Positions 56,730 to 64,000 of a stretch of DNA of 64,000 nt are shown here, piece by piece. Both the position numbers and the translations under genes were made by a program. The stretch is from Salinibacter ruber DSM 13855 (GTDB lineage Bacteria > Bacteroidota > Rhodothermia > Rhodothermales > Salinibacteraceae), in contig NC_007677.1 in assembly GCF_000013045.1 (NCBI RefSeq), positions 1,054,001-1,118,000 on the forward strand, given 5' to 3'. Every line of letters starts with the position of its first letter. The first letter of the stretch is position 1. The notes beneath the pieces were generated by a model. It did not search any database, had not been told where the DNA came from, and saw only the letters and a program-made list of their open reading frames with translations.

Positions 56730-57272
56730 TTACGCCGAGGCGGGGGCCGGGTCCACCCGGAGGGCCGGCACCACCCGCTTCAGCAGGGCCACTCCGCCAA
56801 ACAAGAGGCCCACGTACGCGGCATTGCCCGCGAGGCTGTTGGCGAGGTACGGGAGGCCGGCGACGTAGCAGGCCCAGAGGCCGGCGGCCGTCGGCGGGTA
56901 GGTGTCGAACAGCCACCACATTCCGAAATTGGTGACCAGGAAGAACAGCAGCGACCCGGCCACGGTAGCCCCGACGACGCGCCCCACGCTCCGCTCCGAC
57001 CGAAGCCCGAAGCCGAGCACGCCGATGGCCGCGAAGCCGCCGTAGACAAACGGCACGAGCGCGTGGAAGCCGATCACGAGGTCGCCCAGCAGCAGGGCCC
57101 CGAGCGACACGCGGAGGCCCACCCACCGGTTCGCAAAGTGCGCCCCGCCAAAGAGCGCCAGCGCGGCGATGGGCGTGACGTTGTGCGGGTGCGGGGCGAT
57201 GCGGGCGGCCGCAGCGAGCAGGACGATGCCGGTGAGAACGGCGAAGCGGATGAGACGATCGCGAGACGTCAT
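56730..57272 (-). CDS. DUF6580-type membrane protein
   Basis: 180 residues, five to six membrane segments. FAVLTGIVLLAAAARIAPHP, NVTPIAALALFGGAHF and FLVTNFGMWWLFDTYPPTAA are characteristic of the DUF6580 family of putative transport proteins. Within this operon it is the only inner-membrane component, so it may act in cobalamin passage across the inner membrane (inference, by position). Confidence 0.82.
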   Translation of the reverse strand: MTSRDRLIRFAVLTGIVLLAAAARIAPHPHNVTPIAALALFGGAHFANRWVGLRVSLGALLLGDLVIGFHALVPFVYGGFAAIGVLGFGLRSERSVGRVVGATVAGSLLFFLVTNFGMWWLFDTYPPTAAGLWACYVAGLPYLANSLAGNAAYVGLLFGGVALLKRVVPALRVDPAPASA

Positions 57273-57327
57273 AGGAGCCTAGATGTTTGCCGGTAGAAAC
57301 GGAGGCGCACGAGAACGCGCAGAGGCC

Positions 57328-58524
57328 CTACTGCCGGTCGCCGAGGAAGGTGATGTGTCCCGGAGAGTTCCCGGTCTCGAAGCGTGTGACTTCGTTCCCT
57401 TGTCGATCCAGAACGAGCGCCGTACCATTCGCACTGAAAAGTGGAAACCCACCTGCACCAACGGGCAGACGGGTCACGTACAGGTCCTGAGTCACGTCGT
57501 CGTACCCAACCGCAGTGATACCGATCAGCCCATCGTCCTGCGGGATCTCGAGGGTCGCGTCGAGCGCATTGGCGTTGGTATCGATCCGGAAGATCTCTCC
57601 CGTTCCGTTCCCTCCGAATGCCTGGCTCCCGCTAATGGTGTACAGCTCTTCGGCCCCCTCCGAGTAATACGCTGACTGCGACCCGTTCGCCGAACCAATG
57701 GGGGCACCAAGCTCCACGCGGTCTTTGATCGTTTCCTCGATCGGGCTCAAGAACAGCACTTCGGAAGCCTGTTCGCCTCCACCCTGACAGACCACCGCCA
57801 CCTCGTTCTCATCGTCCACGAATACACTCTTCGGATTGGCGCAGTCGGGGAGAGACAGCGTGGTGTTTACGGTGTCGGCGCCCGCATCGAGGACAGAGAG
57901 AGTCCCGTCCGCAGAGTTGGCTACAAACGCCTTCCTGGCAACCGCGGCAATTCCCTCCGGCGACCGACCAACGTCAACCCGTTTCGTGACCGAGTCGGCT
58001 TCCAGGTCCACCACCGATACGGTGCTCGTATCAGGGACGAAGTTCGATGGAGCGTCATCCAGATCGCGACTTAGGTTGGTGACATAACCCTTATTCTCTT
58101 CGGGGAAGGCAATCCGTCGCGGTGAGCGCTGCAGATTTGTGATCTGATCCACTGGACCGAGCTGCTCAGTATCGAACGTCGTAATCTTGCCTGCATTATC
58201 GGAGGTTGTATTGTCGACGACGAAGAGACGACCGTTGTGCTGAGCCAGGCTGTTGATAAAGGCCACTTCGATGTCCTTGAGGGTGGCCGTAGAGGCGGTG
58301 GGGTTGTAAAGCGTAAGGGAGCCGTCCTGGGCACTGAAGTTGCCCGAATTGGCGATCACCACGTCCGTCGTCACGCGGCGGCCCTCGTCGTCATTCGAGC
58401 CAAAGAGGTCGCAGCCCGTGAGCGACAGGGCAGCGACGGCCAGGAATGCGATCCAGACGGCGGGGCGGCGCAGCCGCGCATTCGGAAGGGACGGGAGAAC
58501 GGAAGACGAGGAAGAAGAACGCAT
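57328..58524 (-). CDS. Beta-propeller (YncE-like) surface lipoprotein
   Basis: 398 residues. Signal peptide with lipobox LSLTGC (Cys38), then repeated blades: VVIANSGNFSAQDGSLTLYN, GKITTFDTEQLGPVDQITNL, TVSVVDLEADSVTKRVDVG, GTLSVLDAGADTVNTTLSL. This is a DUF5074/YncE-like 7-bladed propeller of the type found with TonB receptors in cobalamin loci. It lies 12 bases downstream of the BtuB-like gene, in the same operon. It likely helps capture ligand at the outer membrane. Confidence 0.85.
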   Translation of the reverse strand: MRSSSSSSVLPSLPNARLRRPAVWIAFLAVAALSLTGCDLFGSNDDEGRRVTTDVVIANSGNFSAQDGSLTLYNPTASTATLKDIEVAFINSLAQHNGRLFVVDNTTSDNAGKITTFDTEQLGPVDQITNLQRSPRRIAFPEENKGYVTNLSRDLDDAPSNFVPDTSTVSVVDLEADSVTKRVDVGRSPEGIAAVARKAFVANSADGTLSVLDAGADTVNTTLSLPDCANPKSVFVDDENEVAVVCQGGGEQASEVLFLSPIEETIKDRVELGAPIGSANGSQSAYYSEGAEELYTISGSQAFGGNGTGEIFRIDTNANALDATLEIPQDDGLIGITAVGYDDVTQDLYVTRLPVGAGGFPLFSANGTALVLDRQGNEVTRFETGNSPGHITFLGDRQ

Positions 58525-58536
58525 CGTCGATAGAGG

Positions 58537-60513
58537 TCAGGAAGAGGGAAAGGAAAAGCGAAGTCGAAGGGTGGCGTGGCGGGGGGGCATGGGGTAGAGC
58601 CGCACGATTTCGTAGCGGCGGTCGAGCACATTTTTGACCTGCGCCTCCAGGGCGAGTCGGCCCGCATCGAAGGCCCACTCGTAGGCGGCCCGGACGTCAA
58701 CCGTCTGGTACGGTGCGAGCGACCTTGATTCGTCGGCAGAGTAGAAGCGAGGGCCTACGAGCCGGCCCGTCGCGGAGACGGACAGTCCTCGCCATTCCGC
58801 ACGGCCCCACAATTTCCACGTCTGTCGGGGGACGTAGGGCAGTTGCGCCCCGTAGGCCGGCGAGTCGGGGTTTGCCCGGTTTTCGGCTTCGGTGTGGGTG
58901 AAGTGGCTGCCGCCGGACAGGGACAAATTCGAACGCAGTTGTTGCCGTCCCCGCACGCTCAGCTCCAGCCCCCGGCTGTGGACGTGGGACACGTTGGACG
59001 GGCTCCACACCTGCACGCCGTTCGACACGTAGCTGGGCCGCCACACAATCTTGTCGGTCAGGCGCGTGGCAAAGGCGGTGGCCTCCACCGTGAGGAGGGC
59101 GTCGGGGCGCGCGAGACGGAAGGACACGCCGCCCTCCGTGGTCCAGCCGTCTTCGGGCTGAAGCCCAGGGGTCCCCCCCGGCTCGTAGTAGCGCTCGTTG
59201 AAGGTAGGGTAGCGGAAGGCGCGTCCCACGAGGCCGCGGAGCGTAAGGCCGACATCGTCGAACGGGCGCAGGCGGACGCCCAGACGAGGACTCGGCACGA
59301 CCGTGGGCTCGCCGTTCGCCCCGATGGCGTCGAGCCGCACCGCCGGCTGAAGCTCAAACGGAGCGAGGGAGAGGGTCGCGTCCACGAACGTGGCTCCGGA
59401 CACCCGGTCAACCCCTCCGTCCAGCGAGGCGTGATCGTAGCCGACCGTGGTGCCTGCCGTGATCGACCCGAGGGACGAGAGGGGATAGCGCAGCTCGGCG
59501 TCCGCGTCCGTGGCCGTCGTGAGGGTCGTGCGGTCGGTCTGGGTCGGGGGGTTGCGGTAGCGCAGGCGGGAGCGCTGTCCCTGTGCCGAGAGCTCGAGGG
59601 TGCCCGCCCCGAGGGGCAGGGTGCCCTCCGTCCACACCCGCCCCAGCTCGTCCCACTGACGAGCCCCCCCGCTGCGTGCGCTAGCCGGTCCCGGAAGGCC
59701 CCGCCGCGCCTTCGTCCACCACCCGGACAGGCGCCACCGCTGCGCGTCCCCCCGCCACGTTCCCCGTCCGAAGAGGGTCATCGTGCGGGCGCCGGCTCCG
59801 TTCCGCCGCAGCGTCTGCGTGGGCACCAGAAACGAGTTGCGGTACTGAAAGTCGCCGTCCGTGCGGTAGTAGCGCCCCGCCACCAGTCCGGACCAGGCGC
59901 CCCGCCCGCCCGACGCGAGGGCCGACACGTGCCGCTCGTCGTACGCGCCGCCGCCGCCCGCCACGCGGAAGAGCGGATCGGTCTGTGGGCGCAACGTGCG
60001 AAGGTGAACGGTGCCGCCCAGGCTCCCGGAGCCGTGCCGGGCCGACCCGGCTCCGTGCTGCACCTCCACCGACTCGATCAGCAGGGTGGGAAGCAGCGAC
60101 AGGTCCACCTGGCCCGTCTGCGGGTTCGCAACGCGCAGGCCGTCGAGCAGGACCTGTGTCTGCGTGCCGCCCATGCCCCGCATCGAGAGGGTGGCGAGGC
60201 CCGTGCTCCCGTACTGCTTGACAAACGCCCCGGAGCGCATCGACAGGAGGTCGGCCACCGACTGCGCGCCGCTCGCGGCCACGGCGTCCGCGTCGAGGGT
60301 CGTGACGTGGGCGGCCGCCGGGATGGAGGCGGCGCGGTCCAGAACCCCTTCCACCGTCACCTCGGGGAGGATCACGGACATTGCGATGGACGAGTCCGGC
60401 GGTTCCGAGACGACCGGGGGGCGCCGCGTCGTGTCGACGGGCGCGGGTGCCTGGGCCCATCCGGGGACGGGCAGCAGGAACGCCGAAGCGATAAGCAAGA
60501 CGAGTGCAGCCAT
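58537..60513 (-). CDS. btuB: TonB-dependent receptor, BtuB-like
   Basis: 658 residues. Signal peptide (AALVLLIASAFLLPVPGWAQ), a TonB-box-like region (SVILPEVTVEGV), plug (VADLLSMRSGAFVKQYGSTG, LSMRGMGGTQTQVLLDGLRV, IESVEVQHGAGSARHGSGSLGG with its final GG) and a beta-barrel ending in LRLRFSFPSS. Smaller than the FecA-like receptor, in the BtuB range. The upstream cobalamin riboswitch fixes its substrate class well. The ATG at 60513 is preceded by AGGTGAGGG at good spacing; an alternative GTG at 60528 falls inside that ribosome-binding sequence, though it would add an Arg to the signal peptide. Confidence 0.9.
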   Translation of the reverse strand: MAALVLLIASAFLLPVPGWAQAPAPVDTTRRPPVVSEPPDSSIAMSVILPEVTVEGVLDRAASIPAAAHVTTLDADAVAASGAQSVADLLSMRSGAFVKQYGSTGLATLSMRGMGGTQTQVLLDGLRVANPQTGQVDLSLLPTLLIESVEVQHGAGSARHGSGSLGGTVHLRTLRPQTDPLFRVAGGGGAYDERHVSALASGGRGAWSGLVAGRYYRTDGDFQYRNSFLVPTQTLRRNGAGARTMTLFGRGTWRGDAQRWRLSGWWTKARRGLPGPASARSGGARQWDELGRVWTEGTLPLGAGTLELSAQGQRSRLRYRNPPTQTDRTTLTTATDADAELRYPLSSLGSITAGTTVGYDHASLDGGVDRVSGATFVDATLSLAPFELQPAVRLDAIGANGEPTVVPSPRLGVRLRPFDDVGLTLRGLVGRAFRYPTFNERYYEPGGTPGLQPEDGWTTEGGVSFRLARPDALLTVEATAFATRLTDKIVWRPSYVSNGVQVWSPSNVSHVHSRGLELSVRGRQQLRSNLSLSGGSHFTHTEAENRANPDSPAYGAQLPYVPRQTWKLWGRAEWRGLSVSATGRLVGPRFYSADESRSLAPYQTVDVRAAYEWAFDAGRLALEAQVKNVLDRRYEIVRLYPMPPRHATLRLRFSFPSS

Positions 60514-60520
60514 AGAAAAA

Positions 60521-60548
60521 GCCCTCACCTCAGTACAGAGGCGCGGGC
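60521..60548 (-). promoter_or_regulatory. Hairpin covering the ribosome-binding site of btuB, followed by a T run
   Basis: Minus-strand stem GCCC...CCTC / GAGG...GGGC with a 6-base loop and a 3x3 internal loop. The 3' arm contains GAGGTGAGGG, the Shine-Dalgarno of the ATG at 60513, and five T follow. It could hide the ribosome-binding site or terminate transcription, so it is the likely expression platform of the upstream riboswitch. Confidence 0.6.
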
Positions 60549-60744
60549 GGCTGCACGGGGCCCACGAAGGACGCCCCCACGTCCGCGACAGGAGGGACGG
60601 ACGGGGCAGGATCGGCGTCCGCTACGGAGGGGACGCACGGAAGAACGGGGCCATGATCGGGGCAAGCGCGCCACAAGCCTCTGGTCCCGGAGGTTGTTGG
60701 CGGTGAGAGAATCCGCGATGGCGGTCGGGATCCTCGTCACGCAC

Positions 60745-61068
60745 ACAGGCAGGTCTCCTGGCTCGTCGAACCCACGGGCCGTCCAAGCGATCGGCGGCCC
60801 ACGGTCGACGGAAGCGCTCGGCGGCTCCCCTTCCCGCCACGACGAGCCGTCCCGACGATGGTTGTCGGGGTCACTCGGTCGGGCAGTGGCGAACCGCCTC
60901 CAGCGCGCGTCCGTCGTTCGATTCACAGTTGCGGGTACAGCCCCAGACTGGCCGTGGCGGAGGACGGAAGCGCAGTCGTCAAGACGAACTGAGCGCTTCG
61001 GCGTGCGCCAGGGCGGCACTGGTGTTCCCTTTTCATCCCGCCCGGCGGGCGCCGGGCGAGAACCTGTG
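60745..61068 (-). promoter_or_regulatory. Cobalamin riboswitch (aptamer)
   Basis: All main conserved blocks are present on the minus strand in order: ACAGGTT at the 5' end (61061-61067), GATGAAAAGGGAACACC (61021-61037), GGGGCTGTACCCGCAACTGT (60923-60944), GCCACTGCCCGACC (60877-60890), GGGAAGGGG (about 60827-60835), and the B12 box AGCCAGGAGACCTGCC (60748-60763). The element is longer than usual because of an extra hairpin at 60967-60999 (GAAGCGC / GCGCTTC) between the first two blocks. About 230 bases separate it from the btuB start. Confidence 0.93.
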
Positions 61069-61179
61069 ACGTGTGTGAAAGAACGGGTCTCAAATACAAT
61101 CCCAATGTAGACGCTCGGCGCGGCAAAGCACAATCCCTTCATGGGATCTTTCGTGTACGCGCCCAGGGCGCGAAAGGCG

Positions 61180-61575
61180 TCACTGACCGCGGAGGCGGCG
61201 GGCCAGTTTCGCGGTGCGTGCCGCATCGTTCGGGAGGGAGGCGTCGTCGTCGGGGGCCTCAAGGGGGCCAGGGGCTGTGCCGTCCAGTGGGGAGAGCCCG
61301 CTGGACTCGTCGTGATCCGCGATCCAGGCCTCGCTGGTGACGATTGTTTCCAGGTTCTGCACCCGCTCCTGCAGGGCATCCCGTTCCGCCTCCAGGCGAG
61401 CGAGGCGGTCCTGTAGTCCGTCGATCCGGTCCTCAACCTCACGCGTGGAGCTGCCCAGTTCCCGGTGCTTGGTCTTGAATTTAAGCCACTCCTTGTACCC
61501 GGCGAGGGCAATGCCCAAAATGGGGGTGGCGAAGACCATGACGACCGCAACCAGGGGAATGAGAGACATGGGCAT
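61180..61575 (-). CDS. Single-pass membrane protein with coiled coil (PspB-like layout)
   Basis: 131 residues. One N-terminal membrane segment (LIPLVAVVMVFATPILGIAL) is followed by a charged linker and a leucine-heptad coiled coil (VEDRIDGLQDRLARLEAERD and beyond), then an acidic, low-complexity tail. Layout resembles phage-shock PspB but the match is structural only. It is divergent from the sensor kinase at 61735. The start MPMSLIPLVAV at 61575 is preferred over 61611. Confidence 0.72.
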   Translation of the reverse strand: MPMSLIPLVAVVMVFATPILGIALAGYKEWLKFKTKHRELGSSTREVEDRIDGLQDRLARLEAERDALQERVQNLETIVTSEAWIADHDESSGLSPLDGTAPGPLEAPDDDASLPNDAARTAKLARRLRGQ

Positions 61576-61734
61576 GGCGCCGGGTTTGAATCGTTGAAAT
61601 AGCATAATCATACGCCGACGCCTTCATTCCTGTTGCACAGAGGGCAGTAGGCGAGGAGGGGCGCCGAACGAACGTGCCTGGGGACCGAAGGGGCGGACAC
61701 TTGATTTCGAGGAGTGCCCGCTTCACTTTTGGGA

Positions 61735-63741
61735 ATGGAAAACAAAACGGGCACATCCGCCCCCCCACCAACTGCGTTCCTCGTTGTGTCTCGAGCCATT
61801 GCCTGGCACCTTTCGTTTATCGGAGCGGGACTTCTATGGATCGCCGGTCCGGCATGGGGGGCTGCCCGTCCGACCCCCGACGACAGCCTTCGGCTTGGAC
61901 CGGCGGCGTCCATTGCCGAGGTCCGAGTGGATGCGAATGCGGACCACGTTCCGGACCGGAGGGGAGAGACCGTGACGGTGGCGGGGCGGGTCACGGCGGG
62001 GCGAGGGCGCCTGGCCGTGTCCCGGCCCCGACTGGTTGCGGTTCAGGACCGTACGGCCGGGATCCACGTGCGTCTGCCCGACAGCCTGGTCGTGGAGCGG
62101 GGCGACAGCCTTCGCGTTCGGGGAGTGGTGACGCACGCCTACGGGCTGACCCGACTGCGGGGGGCCGAGGGGCGGGTTGTGGAGGCCGGGGCCCGCACGC
62201 CGGCCCCGCTTCCACTCACCGTGAACACAGCGGCGGGGGAGCAGCACGAGGGCCGGCTCGCCCGCGTTCGAGGGCGCATCGCCGGAAAGGGGACCAACCG
62301 GGGGGGCGACTACCTGCGCCTTCAGGCCCAGGGGACCGCGTCGCCGGCGCAGATTGAAGTGTTCGTGGCGGAGCGGCACGGAGACCGGTTCGGGCTGGAT
62401 CGCTTCGCAGAGGGCGACGCGATCGAGGTGACAGGGGTGGTGGGCCAATACGACTTTGAGGCGCCGTACGACGAGTACTACCAAATCGAGCCCCGAGGCC
62501 GGGACGATCTTGCCCAGGTCGGGTGGCCCTCAACCTATCTCCGAGCAGCACTCCTGATTCTTGCGGGCGGAGGGCTCGTGGGCGCGATTGTCGTGATTGG
62601 GCTTCGGGCGGCCGTCCAGCGCCGCACGCAGGAGCTGGAGGAAAGCCGGGCCCGCTTTCGTCGGCTGGCGGAGGCCACGCTTGAGGGCATCGCCCTCCAC
62701 GAGACCGACGGAACGATCGTCGACGCGAATGCATCCCTGGCCCAGATGATGGACACGGACCGGGAGGCCCTGATCGGGAAGGACATCACCGCCCTCCTCG
62801 CGTCGGCCCCGTCGGTTCATTGGGACCGGGCCGAGGGGAGGACCGACGCCCCGGTCGAGACCGAACTGGTCCATGCGGGCGGCACGACGACCCCGGTCGA
62901 GGTCGAAACGCGGACCGTGACGACCGGCGACGAGCCCGTTCACGTGTGCGCCGTGCGGGACCTCTCCGAACGGAAGGAGTGGGAGGACGAGATGCTCCGT
63001 GCGAAACAGGAGGCCGAGCAGGCGGCTCGGCTCAAGTCAACCTTGATCCACAACATGAGCCACGAACTCCGCACGCCCATTACCACCATCACGGGCTACG
63101 CGGAAGTGATCATGGAGGAGGCCGAGGAGCCGCACCGGTCGTTTGCCCTTCAGATTCGGGAGAGCGGACGGCGCCTTTCGGACACGCTCCAGTCGGTGCT
63201 GGACATGGCGCAGATTGAGTCCGGCACGCTCGAGGTGACGGTGCAGGAGGTGTCGGTTCCGGGGGTGGTCCGCGACGTCGTCGACCGGCATGCGCAGGCG
63301 ATCGAGGACAAGGCCCTCACCGCGGAGCTCGACGTGCCGGAGGACTGTGTCGTGGCGACGGATCGCGCGCTCCTGTACCGCATCCTCAACAACCTGGTCC
63401 AGAACGCCGTCAAGTTCACGGAGAAGGGGAGATGTCAAGTCTGGGTTGAGCCCGTCGCGTTTGGGGTTCGCATTCACGTGCGGGACACGGGTGTCGGCAT
63501 CGACCCCGCGTTTCGGCCGCATCTCTTCGAGCCGTTTAAGCAGGAGTCCGAGGGGGTGGCGCGGGAGTACGAAGGGACCGGGTTGGGCCTCGCCCTCACG
63601 AAGCGCCTGGTGGACCTGCTCGGGGGCGCCATCGAGGTGGACAGCGCCAAGGGGGAGGGCAGTGCGTTCACGGTCGAACTGCCGTCGTTGACGGAGGCGG
63701 AGGCGTCCGCCCCGGCCGTCGCCGAGGGGCCGATGAACTGA
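61735..63741 (+). CDS. Sensor histidine kinase with predicted periplasmic OB-fold domains
   Basis: 668 residues. Signal anchor (about 15-43), then a periplasmic region (about 55-260) that reads like two OB-fold modules: ETVTVAGRVTAGRGRL...LVAVQDRTAGIHVRL and GRLARVRGRIAGKGTN...DAIEVTGVVGQYDFE. A membrane segment follows at about 270-292 (AALLILAGGGLVGAIVVIGL). A PAS domain (about 305-420), HisKA with His443 in HNMSHELRTPITTITGY and HATPase_c ending FTVELPSL complete it. Its kinase core is a paralogue of those at 2663 and 6926 (same KQESEG(V/L)AREYEGTGLGL segment). Start MENKTGTSAPPPT, ATG at 61735; an ATG 21 bases upstream is also open. Confidence 0.88.
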   Translation: MENKTGTSAPPPTAFLVVSRAIAWHLSFIGAGLLWIAGPAWGAARPTPDDSLRLGPAASIAEVRVDANADHVPDRRGETVTVAGRVTAGRGRLAVSRPRLVAVQDRTAGIHVRLPDSLVVERGDSLRVRGVVTHAYGLTRLRGAEGRVVEAGARTPAPLPLTVNTAAGEQHEGRLARVRGRIAGKGTNRGGDYLRLQAQGTASPAQIEVFVAERHGDRFGLDRFAEGDAIEVTGVVGQYDFEAPYDEYYQIEPRGRDDLAQVGWPSTYLRAALLILAGGGLVGAIVVIGLRAAVQRRTQELEESRARFRRLAEATLEGIALHETDGTIVDANASLAQMMDTDREALIGKDITALLASAPSVHWDRAEGRTDAPVETELVHAGGTTTPVEVETRTVTTGDEPVHVCAVRDLSERKEWEDEMLRAKQEAEQAARLKSTLIHNMSHELRTPITTITGYAEVIMEEAEEPHRSFALQIRESGRRLSDTLQSVLDMAQIESGTLEVTVQEVSVPGVVRDVVDRHAQAIEDKALTAELDVPEDCVVATDRALLYRILNNLVQNAVKFTEKGRCQVWVEPVAFGVRIHVRDTGVGIDPAFRPHLFEPFKQESEGVAREYEGTGLGLALTKRLVDLLGGAIEVDSAKGEGSAFTVELPSLTEAEASAPAVAEGPMN

Positions 63742-63768
63742 CTGGGGCGTCGATCCGGCGCAAAAGAG

Positions 63769-64000
63769 CTAGGGGGCGAGAAACCGCCGCACAGGGTCGA
63801 CGAGCGCCGGCCCCAACTCCTCCGGCACGTAGTGGCCGACCGAGGGGTAGCGGCGCACGGCGGTCCCCGAAACGACGTTCTGCCAGCGCCGCAGGCACGC
63901 CTCAGTGCCGAACGCCGGATCGGCCATGCCCCAGCACAGGAGGGCCGGGCAGTCCCGCAGCCGGTGTCGCCGCGTCCACAGGGCCCGGAGCCAGTCGGCC
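63769..64000 (-). CDS. Alpha/beta hydrolase, C-terminal part (runs off the window)
   Basis: The visible 77 residues read DWLRALWTRRHRLRDCPALL then CWGMADPAFG (acid-residue strand) and RRYPSVGHYVPEELGPALVD (catalytic His), ending RRFLAP. This is the end of a haloalkane-dehalogenase/epoxide-hydrolase-like alpha/beta hydrolase. The start lies beyond position 64000. It converges with the OB-fold kinase. Confidence 0.8.
   Translation of the reverse strand, partial: ADWLRALWTRRHRLRDCPALLCWGMADPAFGTEACLRRWQNVVSGTAVRRYPSVGHYVPEELGPALVDPVRRFLAP

Noticed and set aside
58843-61110. A 755-codon plus-strand frame across the btuB receptor and its leader.
   Set aside because: It runs through the conserved riboswitch and opposite a good TonB receptor; composition is Arg/His/Gly-rich.

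Overview
The window reads as chromosomal DNA of an extremely halophilic, GC-rich member of the Salinibacter/Rhodothermota branch, most likely Salinibacter ruber or a close relative. The evidence is the high GC with GC-rich third positions, strongly acidic predicted proteins, TonB-dependent receptors and lipoproteins of Bacteroidota type, and sensor kinases whose GAF/PAS modules look haloarchaeal. The species call is inference. No phage, CRISPR array or rRNA operon is visible; one IS element and one tRNA are.

Layout. 0.2-12 kb is a signalling block: a methyl-accepting chemotaxis protein, two large multi-PAS/GAF histidine kinases facing away from each other across about 1 kb, and a kinase-like/receiver/HDOD protein that lacks the phospho-acceptor His. 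12-18.6 kb holds a PLP-dependent decarboxylase with an extra C-terminal domain, a stand-alone PTS EIIA, hisS, an exonuclease/phosphatase-family lipoprotein and a YjbQ protein. 18.6-21.6 kb has a FAD oxidoreductase overlapping a polytopic GT-C-like membrane protein. 21.6-25.8 kb is a probable iron-uptake operon (small lipoprotein, FecA-like TonB receptor, DUF4856 lipoprotein). 26-35.8 kb is a complete GlgE-type alpha-glucan cluster: glgE, treS-maltokinase fusion and glgB on one strand, with a GlgX-type debranching enzyme divergent.

36-45 kb is an accessory-looking zone. It has a Gfo/Idh/MocA oxidoreductase broken at a run of eight G, a 631-aa protein of unknown function with transthyretin-like features, an M14 carboxypeptidase whose last 25 codons are cut off by a 993-bp IS element with clean ends, a single-domain response regulator, a gene-poor 0.7 kb and a TrkA protein. 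Around 45.4 kb is a tRNA-Met(CAT) with its own terminator. 46-52.4 kb carries holB, a TPR protein, a vWA / PP2C / protein-kinase triad like E. coli yegL-yegK-yegI (the TerY-P triad), a GroES-like protein and a 30-aa membrane protein.

52.6-55.4 kb has 6-phosphogluconolactonase, a PhoR-like kinase and a PIG-L deacetylase. 55.5-61.1 kb is a cobalamin-uptake operon behind a well-defined cobalamin riboswitch: BtuB-like receptor, beta-propeller lipoprotein, DUF6580 membrane protein, a BtuF-like protein without signal peptide, and a Bfd-like [2Fe-2S] protein. A hairpin covers the Shine-Dalgarno of the first gene. The window ends with a coiled-coil membrane protein, a sensor kinase with a predicted OB-fold periplasmic domain, and the 3' end of an alpha/beta hydrolase.
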